From Candidatus Mailhella merdavium (lineage in GTDB: Bacteria > Desulfobacterota > Desulfovibrionia > Desulfovibrionales > Desulfovibrionaceae): a stretch of DNA of 44,424 bases. Position numbers and translations under genes: made by a program. Where the stretch lies: assembly GCA_019119045.1 (NCBI GenBank), contig DWXS01000080.1:1-44424 (forward strand). Reading direction: 5' to 3'. The notes beneath the pieces are model-generated. The model did no database searches, had not been told where the DNA came from, and worked only from the letters and a program-made list of their open reading frames with translations. Position 1 is the stretch's first letter, and each line of letters begins with the position of its first letter. Shown in pieces: positions 34,611 through 42,854 of this stretch.

Positions 34611-35116
34611 ATGCGTGCCTCCTTTCATGAGTTCGGATAACTTGCGATGACTCCGTTCCGTGTTTTGTTTCCATCGAAAAAGGGGGTATAGATGCGGGAC
34701 GGAGATATTCTGTCGTGCTAATGGTAAGCTTCCGAAGCCTGTTGTCCAGATCCCTTTATTGCGTACTATCCCGTTCCTGGTATTTCCGGGCACCTCGTGC
34801 TGACATATTCTTTCAGCGGCTTGCCTGCGGGGAAAACCGGTTGTCTTAATGCCTCGTGACCCGGAAGGAGAGTTTCCGTATCGGAAGGAAGTTAAGATAT
34901 GGAACAGTTCATGATTGTTCAAAAATATTCCGGATGTCCGTCGGATATCCGATAATCATGGAAGAATATGCCGTGTAGGCGGGCATGGTCTTAAGGCTGC
35001 GAAGCAGTATGAAAATGCTGTTTTTTATACTTGACAGGATGAAAAATACAGGACAAAAATTCTGGTTCCCATATGCTACTAATCAACCCGTTATCGGGTA
35101 AGGATGGAGGATTTTC
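34611..35116. other. Divergent intergenic region before the PxxKW gene
   Basis: This 506-base stretch has a perfect palindrome TCGGATATCCGA (34941-34952) and a TTGACA at 35031-35036 that may be the -35 box of the next gene. A very short frame of 18 codons (34899-34955) with GGAAGGAAG upstream is noted separately. No full-length gene is seen. Confidence 0.4.
35086..35099 (+). promoter_or_regulatory. Small hairpin just upstream of the PxxKW ribosome site
   Basis: ACCCG and CGGGT surround TTAT, ending 2 bases before the GGATGGAGGA ribosome-binding region. It may modulate translation or protect the mRNA 5' end. Confidence 0.35.
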
Positions 35117-35392
35117 ATGAGTACGTCTGACAAGATGCTCGCCGGTGCCGTCAAGACCGAAAACGGCGTGGAACTTAATGGGGTTGTGCTGAATCCCATT
35201 GTTGAACAGTGCAACGGTTGCGACCGTGTACGGAATTTTGAAGACCAGCAGTTTTGCAGCAGCTACCCCGCCCCTGCCCGCAAATGGGTAGGCGGACGCT
35301 GCAACTTCGCCACCCATATCAAGACGGAAACTACGGTCAAGGCGAAGGTGAACCCGCTGAAGGCCTCCAAGCGCGCCGCCAAGGGTCACTAA
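35117..35392 (+). CDS. PxxKW-family cysteine-rich protein
   Basis: The 91-residue cytoplasmic protein has the PARKW core followed by VGGRCNFATHIK, and cysteines in EQCNGCDR and FCSSY. It matches the small cysteine-rich PxxKW family known from sulfate reducers; the four or so conserved cysteines suggest a metal or iron-sulfur site. The C-terminus is Lys-rich. Its ribosome site GGATGGAGG is very strong, and the gene stands alone between a candidate promoter and a terminator. Such a solitary, well-translated layout suggests high expression. Function is unknown. Confidence 0.85.
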   Translation: MSTSDKMLAGAVKTENGVELNGVVLNPIVEQCNGCDRVRNFEDQQFCSSYPAPARKWVGGRCNFATHIKTETTVKAKVNPLKASKRAAKGH

Positions 35393-35410
35393 ACTTTTTT
35401 TCTTTCATGT

Positions 35411-35451
35411 GTTCACCGGGAACGTACCAGTATATGGTGTTCCCGGTGAAC
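35411..35451 (+). terminator. Terminator hairpin after the PxxKW gene
   Basis: The 13-base arms GTTCACCGGGAAC and GTTCCCGGTGAAC pair perfectly, with a further ACCA/TGGT pair inside a 2-base bulge. GTATTTAATCTTT follows. It separates the gene from the M20 hydrolase. Confidence 0.75.
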
Positions 35452-35489
35452 GTATTTAATCTTTAGCGTTTTCATTCACTGGAGTGACT

Positions 35490-36722
35490 ATGCGTGATGA
35501 GCTGATTGCCGCGCTGGCCGGACGTGCGGAACGGGCTCTGGAGCTTCAGACCGGACTGACCGCCATTCCTGCTCTGTCTCCTGAAAACGGTGGAGAGGGC
35601 GAAGAGCGGAAAGCTCTCTGGCTGGAAGAAAAATTGCGTTCGTTCGGTTTGACGAATATCGAACATGTGGACGCTCCCGATCCGAGGGTTCCTTCCGGCA
35701 AAAGACCCAATATGATTGTTCGAGTTCCGGGCAGGACGAAGCGTACGCTGTGGGTACTCGCTCATCTTGATGTCGTGCCTCCGGGAGATCTCGGTCTCTG
35801 GAATAGCGACCCCTGGACGGTGACGCAGGATTCGGAAGATCCGGATCTTATTCGCGGGCGCGGCGTTGAGGATAACCAGCAAGCTGCCGTGTCTGCCATA
35901 CTTGTTGCGGCGGAACTTCAGGAAAAGGGCATCACTCCAGATTTGGGCCTGGGGATCATTCTTGTTGCCGACGAGGAAACCGGCAATAGTTACGGGATCG
36001 AACATGTTCTTGCTGAACGTCCGGATCTTATTGCTGCGGACGATCTCGTCATGGTTCCCGACTATGGCACCGTGGACGGAGAACTCATCGAGGTGGCGGA
36101 AAAAAGTACGCTGTGGGTCAAGGTTACCGTTACGGGCGCGCAGTGCCATGCTTCAACCCCCGATGAAGGAAAAAATGCTCTGGTGGCTGCTTCCGATATG
36201 ATTCTGCATGTGCAGCCCGAAATGGAAGCGCGTTTTCCCGCAAAGGATCCCCTGTTTGTTCCTGAACGCAGCACAATTACCCCCACGCGCCACGACGCCA
36301 ACGTACCGAATGTGAATACCATGCCGGGCAAGGATGTGTTTTTTGTCGATTCCCGAATCCTGCCCTGTTATGATCTGGATGAGGTATTCAGCGCGATGCG
36401 TTCCTTCATGGAAGAGATCGCCGCAAAGCACGGCGTGGCTGTTGAGCTTGAAATCGTGAATCGTGAAGCCGGTCCTGCGCCGACGCCCGTTGACTGTCCT
36501 GTGGTCCTTGCTCTCAAGGAAGCCGTGTACAGCGTGTACGGCATCCGTTGCAGGGAAGGCGGCGTCGGCGGCGGGACGGTTGCTAAGCAATTCCGCTCTC
36601 GGGGCATACATGCGGCAGTGTGGTGTCGGGTACTCGACAACTGTCATATGCCCAATGAAGGGGCGCGCCTTTCCCATGCGGTAGGGGATGCCCAAGTGTA
36701 TGCTCATATGCTTTTTAGCTGA
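35490..36722 (+). CDS. M20-family metallohydrolase
   Basis: The 410-residue protein has the di-metal M20 site: H92 and D94 in AHLDVVPPG, D128 in GVEDNQQ, and E162/E163 in ADEETGNSYG. A dimerisation domain follows (about 210-330), and a late NCHMPNEGARL supplies the last histidine ligand. The family includes aminoacylases, dipeptidases and succinyl-diaminopimelate desuccinylases; substrate specificity cannot be read here. ATG 35490 has GGAG 5 bases upstream. GTG 35484 is the only alternative. The gene is intact and cytoplasmic, with no signal peptide. Confidence 0.9.
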   Translation: MRDELIAALAGRAERALELQTGLTAIPALSPENGGEGEERKALWLEEKLRSFGLTNIEHVDAPDPRVPSGKRPNMIVRVPGRTKRTLWVLAHLDVVPPGDLGLWNSDPWTVTQDSEDPDLIRGRGVEDNQQAAVSAILVAAELQEKGITPDLGLGIILVADEETGNSYGIEHVLAERPDLIAADDLVMVPDYGTVDGELIEVAEKSTLWVKVTVTGAQCHASTPDEGKNALVAASDMILHVQPEMEARFPAKDPLFVPERSTITPTRHDANVPNVNTMPGKDVFFVDSRILPCYDLDEVFSAMRSFMEEIAAKHGVAVELEIVNREAGPAPTPVDCPVVLALKEAVYSVYGIRCREGGVGGGTVAKQFRSRGIHAAVWCRVLDNCHMPNEGARLSHAVGDAQVYAHMLFS

Positions 36723-36760
36723 AGCAATAAGGCAGAAATCATTCCTTTTCGATGAAGGCA

Positions 36761-36791
36761 GCCCGGCAAAGGGGGAGGGCCGATGCCGGGC
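36761..36791 (+). repeat. Inverted repeat upstream of the SulP gene
   Basis: GCCCGGCA and TGCCGGGC pair around a 15-base purine-rich loop. It sits 38 bases after the M20 stop and 54 bases before the SulP start. With no U-run it is a leader hairpin or a weak terminator. Confidence 0.3.
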
Positions 36792-36844
36792 AGGTTTGAA
36801 GTCGGAATATTCCTATCTACTTTTCAATCAAAGGTCGGCACAAC

Positions 36845-38587
36845 ATGCAGCATGGCTCTTTTTCCCGCATGCTGGCTCATGCTATGGGGCGCATTGCGCC
36901 CCGTTCCTTTTTTCCTCACGGCACTTCGGCTCCCGAAGGAGGGCCGTTCCGCCCCAAACTGCTTGCCGTATTAAAAAACGGATATTCCGCAGCGGAGTTC
37001 GGCAAGGATGCAATAGCCGGCCTTACGGTCGGCGTGGTGGCCATGCCTCTGGCCATGGCCTTTGCCATTGCTTCCGGTGTGGATCCCGTCCAGTGTCTAT
37101 ATACGGCCATCATCGCCGGTCTGGTCATTGCTTTGCTGGGGGGGAGCCGGTATCAGATAAGCGGCCCTACAGGGGCCTTTGTCGTCATCATTTACGGTAT
37201 AGTGTACCGGCACGGATATGACGGACTTGTTCTGACCACGCTGATTGCCGGCTGTCTTCTCGCTTTGGGAGGATTGTTCCGGCTCGGTTCGATTATCAAG
37301 TTCATTCCGTATCCGGTGACGACGGGATTCACGGCGGGCATAGCCCTGATCATCTTTTCTCAGCAGATGGGAGACTTTTTCGGCCTTCCCATTGAAAATG
37401 CGCCGCCTGAATTTTTCAGCAAATGGGTCGTCTATCTTGAGGCCATACAGGATCTTTCTCCCGTCACTCTCGGCGTTGCAGGCTCCACACTTGTGGTCAT
37501 GCTTCTGATCCGCCGTTTTGCCCCCAAAGTTCCGGCGCCTGTGGCCGGCGTTATCTTCGGCGGACTGATTGTCTGGCTGTTCAATCTTCCGGTAGATACG
37601 ATTGCCAGCAAATACGGCGCAATTCCTTCAACCCTTCCTTCCTTCCACTGGCCGGAAATCAGTATCGAGCGTATTCAGATGCTGTTTCCCGATGCGGTGA
37701 CCATTGCCCTGCTGGCCGGTATTGAATCCCTGCTGACCTGTGTCGTTGCGGACAGCATGACTGGGGACAAGCACTATTCCAACATGGAATTGGTAGCTCA
37801 GGGGGCGGGAAATATAGCAAGCTCGCTGTTCGGCGGTATTCCTGCCACAGGGGCCATAGCCCGTACCGCTACAAACATCAGCAGCGGCGCACGTACGCCT
37901 GTTTCCGCCATTATCCATTCCCTTACCGTACTTGCCTTCGTGCTGTGGCTTTCTCCGCTCACGTCCGCAATTCCTCTGGCGAGCCTGGCCGCCGTCATGG
38001 TCATTATTGCCTGGGGAATGCTGGAAACCAAGGCTATCAAAGCTATTCTCCACGGCCCGAAGTCCGACTGGTCGGTCATGCTGCTGACCTTTGTTCTGAC
38101 ACTTGTCGTGGATCTCACCGTGGCGGTGTATGTCGGCGTTATTCTGGCCTCTCTGCTCTTCATGAGACGGATGAGCGTCATGACCAGCGTTCATGAAGTC
38201 GAGTGTCAGGACGGGGACTGTGAGGAACTCCCTCTGGAACAGCCCTCATTGCCCGAAGGCGTTCACCTTTTTTCCATCAACGGCCCCTTTTTCTTCGGAA
38301 TGGTGGATCGTTTTCAGAACGCTCTTGCCGGTACCCAGAGTTCCGTACGGGTGTATGTCCTTAACATGCGCGATGTCCCTACCATAGACGCGACGGGGAT
38401 TCACGTTCTTGAGGCCTTTCTTGCTCACCGTTCCGAGGGATACAAAGTTGTGCTTGCGGCTGTTCCTGCTCCTACCAGAAGAATTCTGCGTCGTATGGGC
38501 CTGCTGCGCAGCCTTGGAGAAGACAATGTCTGTCACTCTCTGGAAATGGCTCTGGCGCGTGCCGCCGAACTTGCCCGCAGCAGGTAG
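36845..38587 (+). CDS. SulP-family anion transporter with STAS domain
   Basis: The 580-residue protein has a SulP membrane domain (about 50-450) with IAGLTVGVVAMPLAMAFAIASG, YQISGPTGAFVVII and ATGAIARTATNISSGARTP. A cytoplasmic STAS domain follows (about 470-570) with MRDVPTIDATGIHVLEAFL. SulP proteins carry sulfate, bicarbonate or dicarboxylates with protons or sodium. In a sulfate reducer sulfate is an obvious guess, but bicarbonate is equally possible. AAAGG lies about 10 bases before the ATG; other in-frame starts within 20 codons are possible. The STAS phosphorylation-type region (DATG) is intact. Confidence 0.92.
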   Translation: MQHGSFSRMLAHAMGRIAPRSFFPHGTSAPEGGPFRPKLLAVLKNGYSAAEFGKDAIAGLTVGVVAMPLAMAFAIASGVDPVQCLYTAIIAGLVIALLGGSRYQISGPTGAFVVIIYGIVYRHGYDGLVLTTLIAGCLLALGGLFRLGSIIKFIPYPVTTGFTAGIALIIFSQQMGDFFGLPIENAPPEFFSKWVVYLEAIQDLSPVTLGVAGSTLVVMLLIRRFAPKVPAPVAGVIFGGLIVWLFNLPVDTIASKYGAIPSTLPSFHWPEISIERIQMLFPDAVTIALLAGIESLLTCVVADSMTGDKHYSNMELVAQGAGNIASSLFGGIPATGAIARTATNISSGARTPVSAIIHSLTVLAFVLWLSPLTSAIPLASLAAVMVIIAWGMLETKAIKAILHGPKSDWSVMLLTFVLTLVVDLTVAVYVGVILASLLFMRRMSVMTSVHEVECQDGDCEELPLEQPSLPEGVHLFSINGPFFFGMVDRFQNALAGTQSSVRVYVLNMRDVPTIDATGIHVLEAFLAHRSEGYKVVLAAVPAPTRRILRRMGLLRSLGEDNVCHSLEMALARAAELARSR

Positions 38588-38590
38588 CGC

Positions 38591-39775
38591 ATGCGCACGC
38601 TTCAGGTTGTCAATGTTCGCTGGTACAATGCCACGGCCTGGTATGGCGTGACGCTTGCCCGCATTCTGAGTGAGGCCGGCCATCCTTCGCTGGTGGTCGG
38701 CCTTGCCGATACGGCTCCTCTGCGGGAAGCCGCGCGTATGGGGCTTGAATGTGCGGAACTGGCTCTGAATCATACGACGCCGCTTCGGTTCCCGGGACTT
38801 ATACGCGGGATGACGACGCTGCTGGAGCAGTTTCGTCCCGATGTTGTGAACTGCCACAGAGGAGAGAGCTTCCTTCTGTGGGCTTTGCTCAAGCGTCGTT
38901 TCAATTTTGCACTTGTCCGTACCCGGGGAGATCAGCGTCCCCCGAAGAACAACTTCCCGAATCGCTGGCTGCACAGGCGCGCTGCGGACGCTGTCGTCTC
39001 CACCAATAGCAGAATGTCCCGTCGTTTTCTGACGGAACTCGGCGTTCCTGCGGATCGCCTGTTTACCATACTTGGCGGTGTGGATACTTCCCGTTTTTGT
39101 CCTTCTCCCGAGAGCAGGGAACAGGCGCGGAACAGATTCGGACTTGCGTCTGACGACGTTGTTTTGGGGATCGTCGGACGCATGGATGAAGTGAAAGGTA
39201 TCCGCGAGACTATCCATGCTCTGGCACAGACCAGGAAAGCGTGGCAGGGGAAGAAAAAACCCCGCCTGCTGGTGATTGGCTTTGATTCACAGTATTCCAC
39301 GGAAGATGTGAATCTCTGGTCGCAGGATGCCGGGCTGGGCCCGCTGGGCGCACCGGACGCGCCTGTTCTGGTAAGCGGCAGAGTGGAGCGCCCGGAAGAC
39401 GCGATAAATGCTCTTGATCTTGGCGTTCTGGCTTCACTGGGGTCAGAGACCATTGCCCGGGCTGCTCTTGAGATTATGGCGTGCGGGGTGCCTCTCATTG
39501 GAAGCAGCGTAGGCGTGATGCCGGATATTTTACCGGATTCTCTGCTGTTTTCTCCGGGAGATATAGCTGGAATGAGCGCGTTGATGAGCTGTGCGCAAGA
39601 GCCTTCCTGGCTTGAGGCGACGCGGGGGATTTGTCGTGAACGCATTTTTGCAGGAACAGCAGAGTCTGTTCCCGGCGCGTACCCGGTGGGCGGTCTGACG
39701 CTGGAAAATTTTCGTACACAGACGTTGGATGTGTACAGACGGGCGTTGGCCTGTGCCGACTTGCCCGTATGCTGA
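38591..39775 (+). CDS. Family 4-type glycosyltransferase
   Basis: The 394-residue protein has the GT-B fold of GT4 enzymes. The N-terminal domain starts VNVRWYNATAWYGVTLARIL; the C-terminal domain has LGIVGRMDEVKGI, then GSETIARAALEIMACGVPLIGSSVG with the retaining-enzyme ExAxxxG-type site. Such enzymes add sugars to lipopolysaccharide or other surface glycans. It starts 3 bases after the SulP stop, so the two genes are probably co-transcribed, though they share no obvious function. No other glycan genes are near. Confidence 0.88.
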   Translation: MRTLQVVNVRWYNATAWYGVTLARILSEAGHPSLVVGLADTAPLREAARMGLECAELALNHTTPLRFPGLIRGMTTLLEQFRPDVVNCHRGESFLLWALLKRRFNFALVRTRGDQRPPKNNFPNRWLHRRAADAVVSTNSRMSRRFLTELGVPADRLFTILGGVDTSRFCPSPESREQARNRFGLASDDVVLGIVGRMDEVKGIRETIHALAQTRKAWQGKKKPRLLVIGFDSQYSTEDVNLWSQDAGLGPLGAPDAPVLVSGRVERPEDAINALDLGVLASLGSETIARAALEIMACGVPLIGSSVGVMPDILPDSLLFSPGDIAGMSALMSCAQEPSWLEATRGICRERIFAGTAESVPGAYPVGGLTLENFRTQTLDVYRRALACADLPVC

Positions 39776-39828
39776 CCACCGTCTGCGCGATTAATAAAAG
39801 TATGGTGTGACAACAGGGGGAAAGCATT

Positions 39829-40851
39829 ATGTTTACCGGTTTTGCCAGCGATAACACGGCGGGTGTTCATCCCCGCATTATGAAGGCTGTACTTGAGGCC
39901 AATACCGGATACTGTCGTCCTTATGGCTTTGACGAGTGGAGCGAGGCGGCCATCAGTGAGTTCAGAAAGCTCTTCGGAGAGGATGCGCAGGTATTTTTTG
40001 CCTTGAGTGGAACCGGTGGCAACGTCATGAGTCTGCGAACCATGCTCAGACCCTGGCAGGGGGTCATCTGTTCGGATGTTGCGCATATTAATACAGATGA
40101 AAGCGGTGCGCCGGAATGGGTTGGGGGAGTAAAACTGCTGCCGCTTCCTGCCGATGAGGAAGGTAAAATTCATCCCGGGCAACTGGCACGCTGGGCCGGA
40201 GATATCAAAGACTGTCACCATGCGACACCTCATGCGCTTTCCATTACCCAGACAACGGAATTTGGAGGTGTGTATTCTCTTGAAGAGGTGCGGGCCCTGA
40301 CGGCGGAAGCCCATGCCATGGGACTTGTGACCCATATGGACGGCACGCGTATTGCCAACGCTGTGGCTTCGCTCGGAGTCGACGTATGCGAGCTGACCAG
40401 GAACTCCGGTATTGATATTCTGTCCTTTGGCGGAACAAAGAACGGCCTTATGCTTGCGGAGGCTGTTGTCGTGTTCAGACCGGAGCTTGCGGAAGATTTT
40501 TTGACCATGCGCAAACAGTCGCTCCAGCTTGTCTCAAAAATGCGTTTTGTGGCCGCACAGTTTACCGAGGCCCTTCGCGATGGTCTTTGGTTGGAAAATG
40601 CCCGTCATGCCAATGAAATGGCCCGCTATTTTGCTTCCGAACTGAACAGGCTGCCGCACATGGAGGCCCGTACTCCTGCGGCCAATGCCCTTTTCGTGCG
40701 CATGAAGCCGGAACATATGAGCAAACTCATGGAAAAATATTATTTTTATGAAGTGGATCATGTGCGTCATATCGCCCGCCTGATGTGCAGTTTTACCACG
40801 ACAAAGGAAGAGATTGACGCGTTCGTGCGTGACGCGGCCGCATTGTGTTGA
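39829..40851 (+). CDS. ltaE: Low-specificity L-threonine aldolase
   Basis: The 340-residue fold-type I PLP enzyme begins SDNTAGVHPRIMKA and has HMDGTRIANA and the PLP lysine K204 in LSFGGTKNGLM. It cleaves threonine or allo-threonine to glycine and acetaldehyde. GGGGGAAA precedes the start by 6 bases. Length and motifs fit the family. A strong terminator follows. It ends the cluster beginning at 36845, or stands alone after a 53-base gap. Confidence 0.93.
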   Translation: MFTGFASDNTAGVHPRIMKAVLEANTGYCRPYGFDEWSEAAISEFRKLFGEDAQVFFALSGTGGNVMSLRTMLRPWQGVICSDVAHINTDESGAPEWVGGVKLLPLPADEEGKIHPGQLARWAGDIKDCHHATPHALSITQTTEFGGVYSLEEVRALTAEAHAMGLVTHMDGTRIANAVASLGVDVCELTRNSGIDILSFGGTKNGLMLAEAVVVFRPELAEDFLTMRKQSLQLVSKMRFVAAQFTEALRDGLWLENARHANEMARYFASELNRLPHMEARTPAANALFVRMKPEHMSKLMEKYYFYEVDHVRHIARLMCSFTTTKEEIDAFVRDAAALC

Positions 40852-40876
40852 GCCTTTCGGAAAGGCTGTCTTCGTC

Positions 40877-40912
40877 GCTCCCGACTGGAATTTTCAGCGG
40901 GAGCTTTTTTTT
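40877..40912 (+). terminator. Rho-independent terminator after ltaE
   Basis: GCTCCCG and CGGGAGC pair, extended by CTG/CAG with a single A bulge, around GAATTTT. A run of eight T follows (40905-40912), 25 bases after the ltaE stop. Confidence 0.92.
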
Positions 40913-41329
40913 ATCCAGAATACCTTGCTTGCAGACTGATTGTGTGCATCAGCAGGGGAATGTGGAGAGCAATGGGACGGGCAGTCTGAGACGACCGTCT
41001 CGTCGATGAGACATGTCATAAGAGTGTTTTCCTTCTCGGCGATTTGACCCTCCGGGCTGCTGTTATCCTTGCCTTCAAAATATCGTTTCCGCGTTTGACC
41101 CCGCGCTCCAACACGACAAAGAGTCTCGTCCTCACAAAGCAAAAAAAACGTTGGCATATTGTCCTGCTTCTCCGCCAGAGGATAGGAGCATCTGTTCGCA
41201 GTTTCCGCAAATGTGCCCCGCGTATTCTTCCCCTCCGTCTGCATATTTTTCTGCAAAAAAAAACAAAAAATAAACTTGTGATGATTTTTTCTGTTCCCAT
41301 TCCTGCGTATAACAGACGCATATTGTAAA

Positions 41330-41343
41330 AGATATGCATATCT
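41330..41343. promoter_or_regulatory. 14-base perfect palindrome upstream of the transporter gene
   Basis: AGATATGCATATCT is a perfect palindrome 76 bases before the transporter start. An adjacent Crp/Fnr-type regulator and the palindromic operators of that family make it a candidate operator. The sequence does not match the classical CRP or FNR boxes. Confidence 0.4.
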
Positions 41344-41418
41344 ATACAGGAAGATTTGGTATTTCTGCAATTATGCCATGTGTCTGAATGTTGCTGAAAC
41401 GTTAATAAAGGAAGGAAC

Positions 41419-42837
41419 ATGGATAATGTCAAAAAACTGAATGTACGTCTTTTGTTAATTCATATTATCATCCTTTTTTTTCTTTTTGGATTCAAATATC
41501 TGCCGCCATTCGGTCAGATGACACCCTACGGTATGGGGATTCTTGGTATTTTTCTTGGAGAGCTTTTGGGATGGCTTACAATCGGATTTATCTTTCCATC
41601 TATCGCCGGTATTTTTGCCCTTGCATTTTCAGGGACATTTGACGGCATATCCCAGTGCTTTGCCATATCCTTTGGCAATGATGCAACGGTTATGATCCTC
41701 TGCTGTCTTTTTGTCTGTGCCTTCATGGAGCATATGAAGCTCACGGACGCTACAGTCGGTTTTCTGCTTAATCTTCGGCTTGCCAAGAAATCCTCGCTCT
41801 TTTTCTTCTTTATCTTTTTTTTCGCCGTATGGCTTGTCTCTGCGCTCTCCAGTTCTGTCCTTTCCATCTACCTGACGGTTATGATTTACCGGAGTATTTC
41901 CCGGCAATCCGGGATCGAGCCATATACCCCATTCAATTCCTTTGTACTTTGCGGCTGTGCAATGGCGGCCATGATGGGCGAAATATCCTTCCCCTTCAAA
42001 CCCGTAGCTGTGGTGGTGATGAATCTGTATCAGACGTCCACTGGAAGTCAGCTCCCTTTTGAAACGTATCTTTATACCGTCACACTTTATGAAGTCGTAC
42101 TCCTGTTTGTGTATGCCCTGTTCGGCAAGTACATTCTCAGGCTGGATTACAATATCATCAAAAACGTTGATATTCCCAGTCCTTCTCTTGATAAGCGTCA
42201 GAAATACGGCCTCCTGTGCATCACGCTCATGATGGTTGCATTTCTCCTGACCGGCACCAACATTGAGATCTTCAAGTACATGGGGCTTGGTGGTGCGGGG
42301 CTTGCCTCCATTCTCGTCATGCTCATTCTACAGGTCGACGGGGAACCTCTGCTGGACATCAAAAAAATGGCGGGAAAGTTCGACTGGGGCACTTTTCTTT
42401 ATATGGCTTTCTTCGTTTCATTCATGCCTCTTATGGGTAGCCCGGAAGTGGGACTCAACGCTACGGCGTCTTCGCTCATGGCTCCCATACTCTCGATCAT
42501 GCCTTCTTACGCCTTTCTTGCACTGGCCCTGCTGCTGACCACTGTCCTTACCAATATCCTCAATAACCTGCCTGTGGCCATTATCTTTATTTCCTTAATG
42601 GGGGCCATGAGTTCCGTACTTACGGGCATCAACTTTCATGCGGGCTGTCTGTGCATCACCATTTGCGCTTTCATTGCCTGTGCCACCCCTGCCGCGAATC
42701 CGGCCAGCGTTATCATCTTTGGCTGCACGGATCTTATCCGTCCCCGCGTCTCGCTGCTGATCGGCGGCATCGCCTGCCTGTTTCTGTGCATTGTCACGCT
42801 GCTGGTCTTCTATCCCTTCCTGAACGCCATCCTGTAA
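41419..42837 (+). CDS. SLC13/ArsB-NhaD-type anion symporter
   Basis: The 472-residue protein has about 12 transmembrane helices. The family signs are GNDATVMILCCLFVCAFMEH-type second domain and the paired helical hairpins with S-N-P-like turns (LNNLPVAIIFISLMG, ATPAANPASVIIFG). It belongs to the divalent-anion:sodium/ion transporter superfamily, so it probably imports a carboxylate or amino-acid-like compound. GGAAGGA is 2 bases before the ATG. The amidohydrolase starts 17 bases after its stop, so the transported compound is likely the hydrolase substrate. The substrate itself is unknown. Confidence 0.82.
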   Translation: MDNVKKLNVRLLLIHIIILFFLFGFKYLPPFGQMTPYGMGILGIFLGELLGWLTIGFIFPSIAGIFALAFSGTFDGISQCFAISFGNDATVMILCCLFVCAFMEHMKLTDATVGFLLNLRLAKKSSLFFFFIFFFAVWLVSALSSSVLSIYLTVMIYRSISRQSGIEPYTPFNSFVLCGCAMAAMMGEISFPFKPVAVVVMNLYQTSTGSQLPFETYLYTVTLYEVVLLFVYALFGKYILRLDYNIIKNVDIPSPSLDKRQKYGLLCITLMMVAFLLTGTNIEIFKYMGLGGAGLASILVMLILQVDGEPLLDIKKMAGKFDWGTFLYMAFFVSFMPLMGSPEVGLNATASSLMAPILSIMPSYAFLALALLLTTVLTNILNNLPVAIIFISLMGAMSSVLTGINFHAGCLCITICAFIACATPAANPASVIIFGCTDLIRPRVSLLIGGIACLFLCIVTLLVFYPFLNAIL

Positions 42838-42854
42838 CTCCAAAGGAATAAGCT

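Larger units (their letters stand above)
40852..41418. other. Leader of the transporter/amidohydrolase operon
   Basis: This 567-base region contains the ltaE terminator, then about 400 bases without a convincing gene. Short frames on both strands lack ribosome sites. AT content rises toward the transporter start. A perfect palindrome lies at 41330-41343, and GCATAT/ATATGC half-sites flank it (41318-41323, 41332-41337). Confidence 0.4.

Noticed and set aside
38932-40335. Long minus-strand frame across the glycosyltransferase and threonine aldolase genes
   Set aside because: It spans two clear plus-strand genes and the intergenic space, with an Arg/Ser/Pro-rich shadow composition.
40894-41370. 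Minus-strand frame in the leader of the transporter gene
   Set aside because: No ribosome site and no family resemblance. It also overlaps the ltaE terminator, which argues against a gene.
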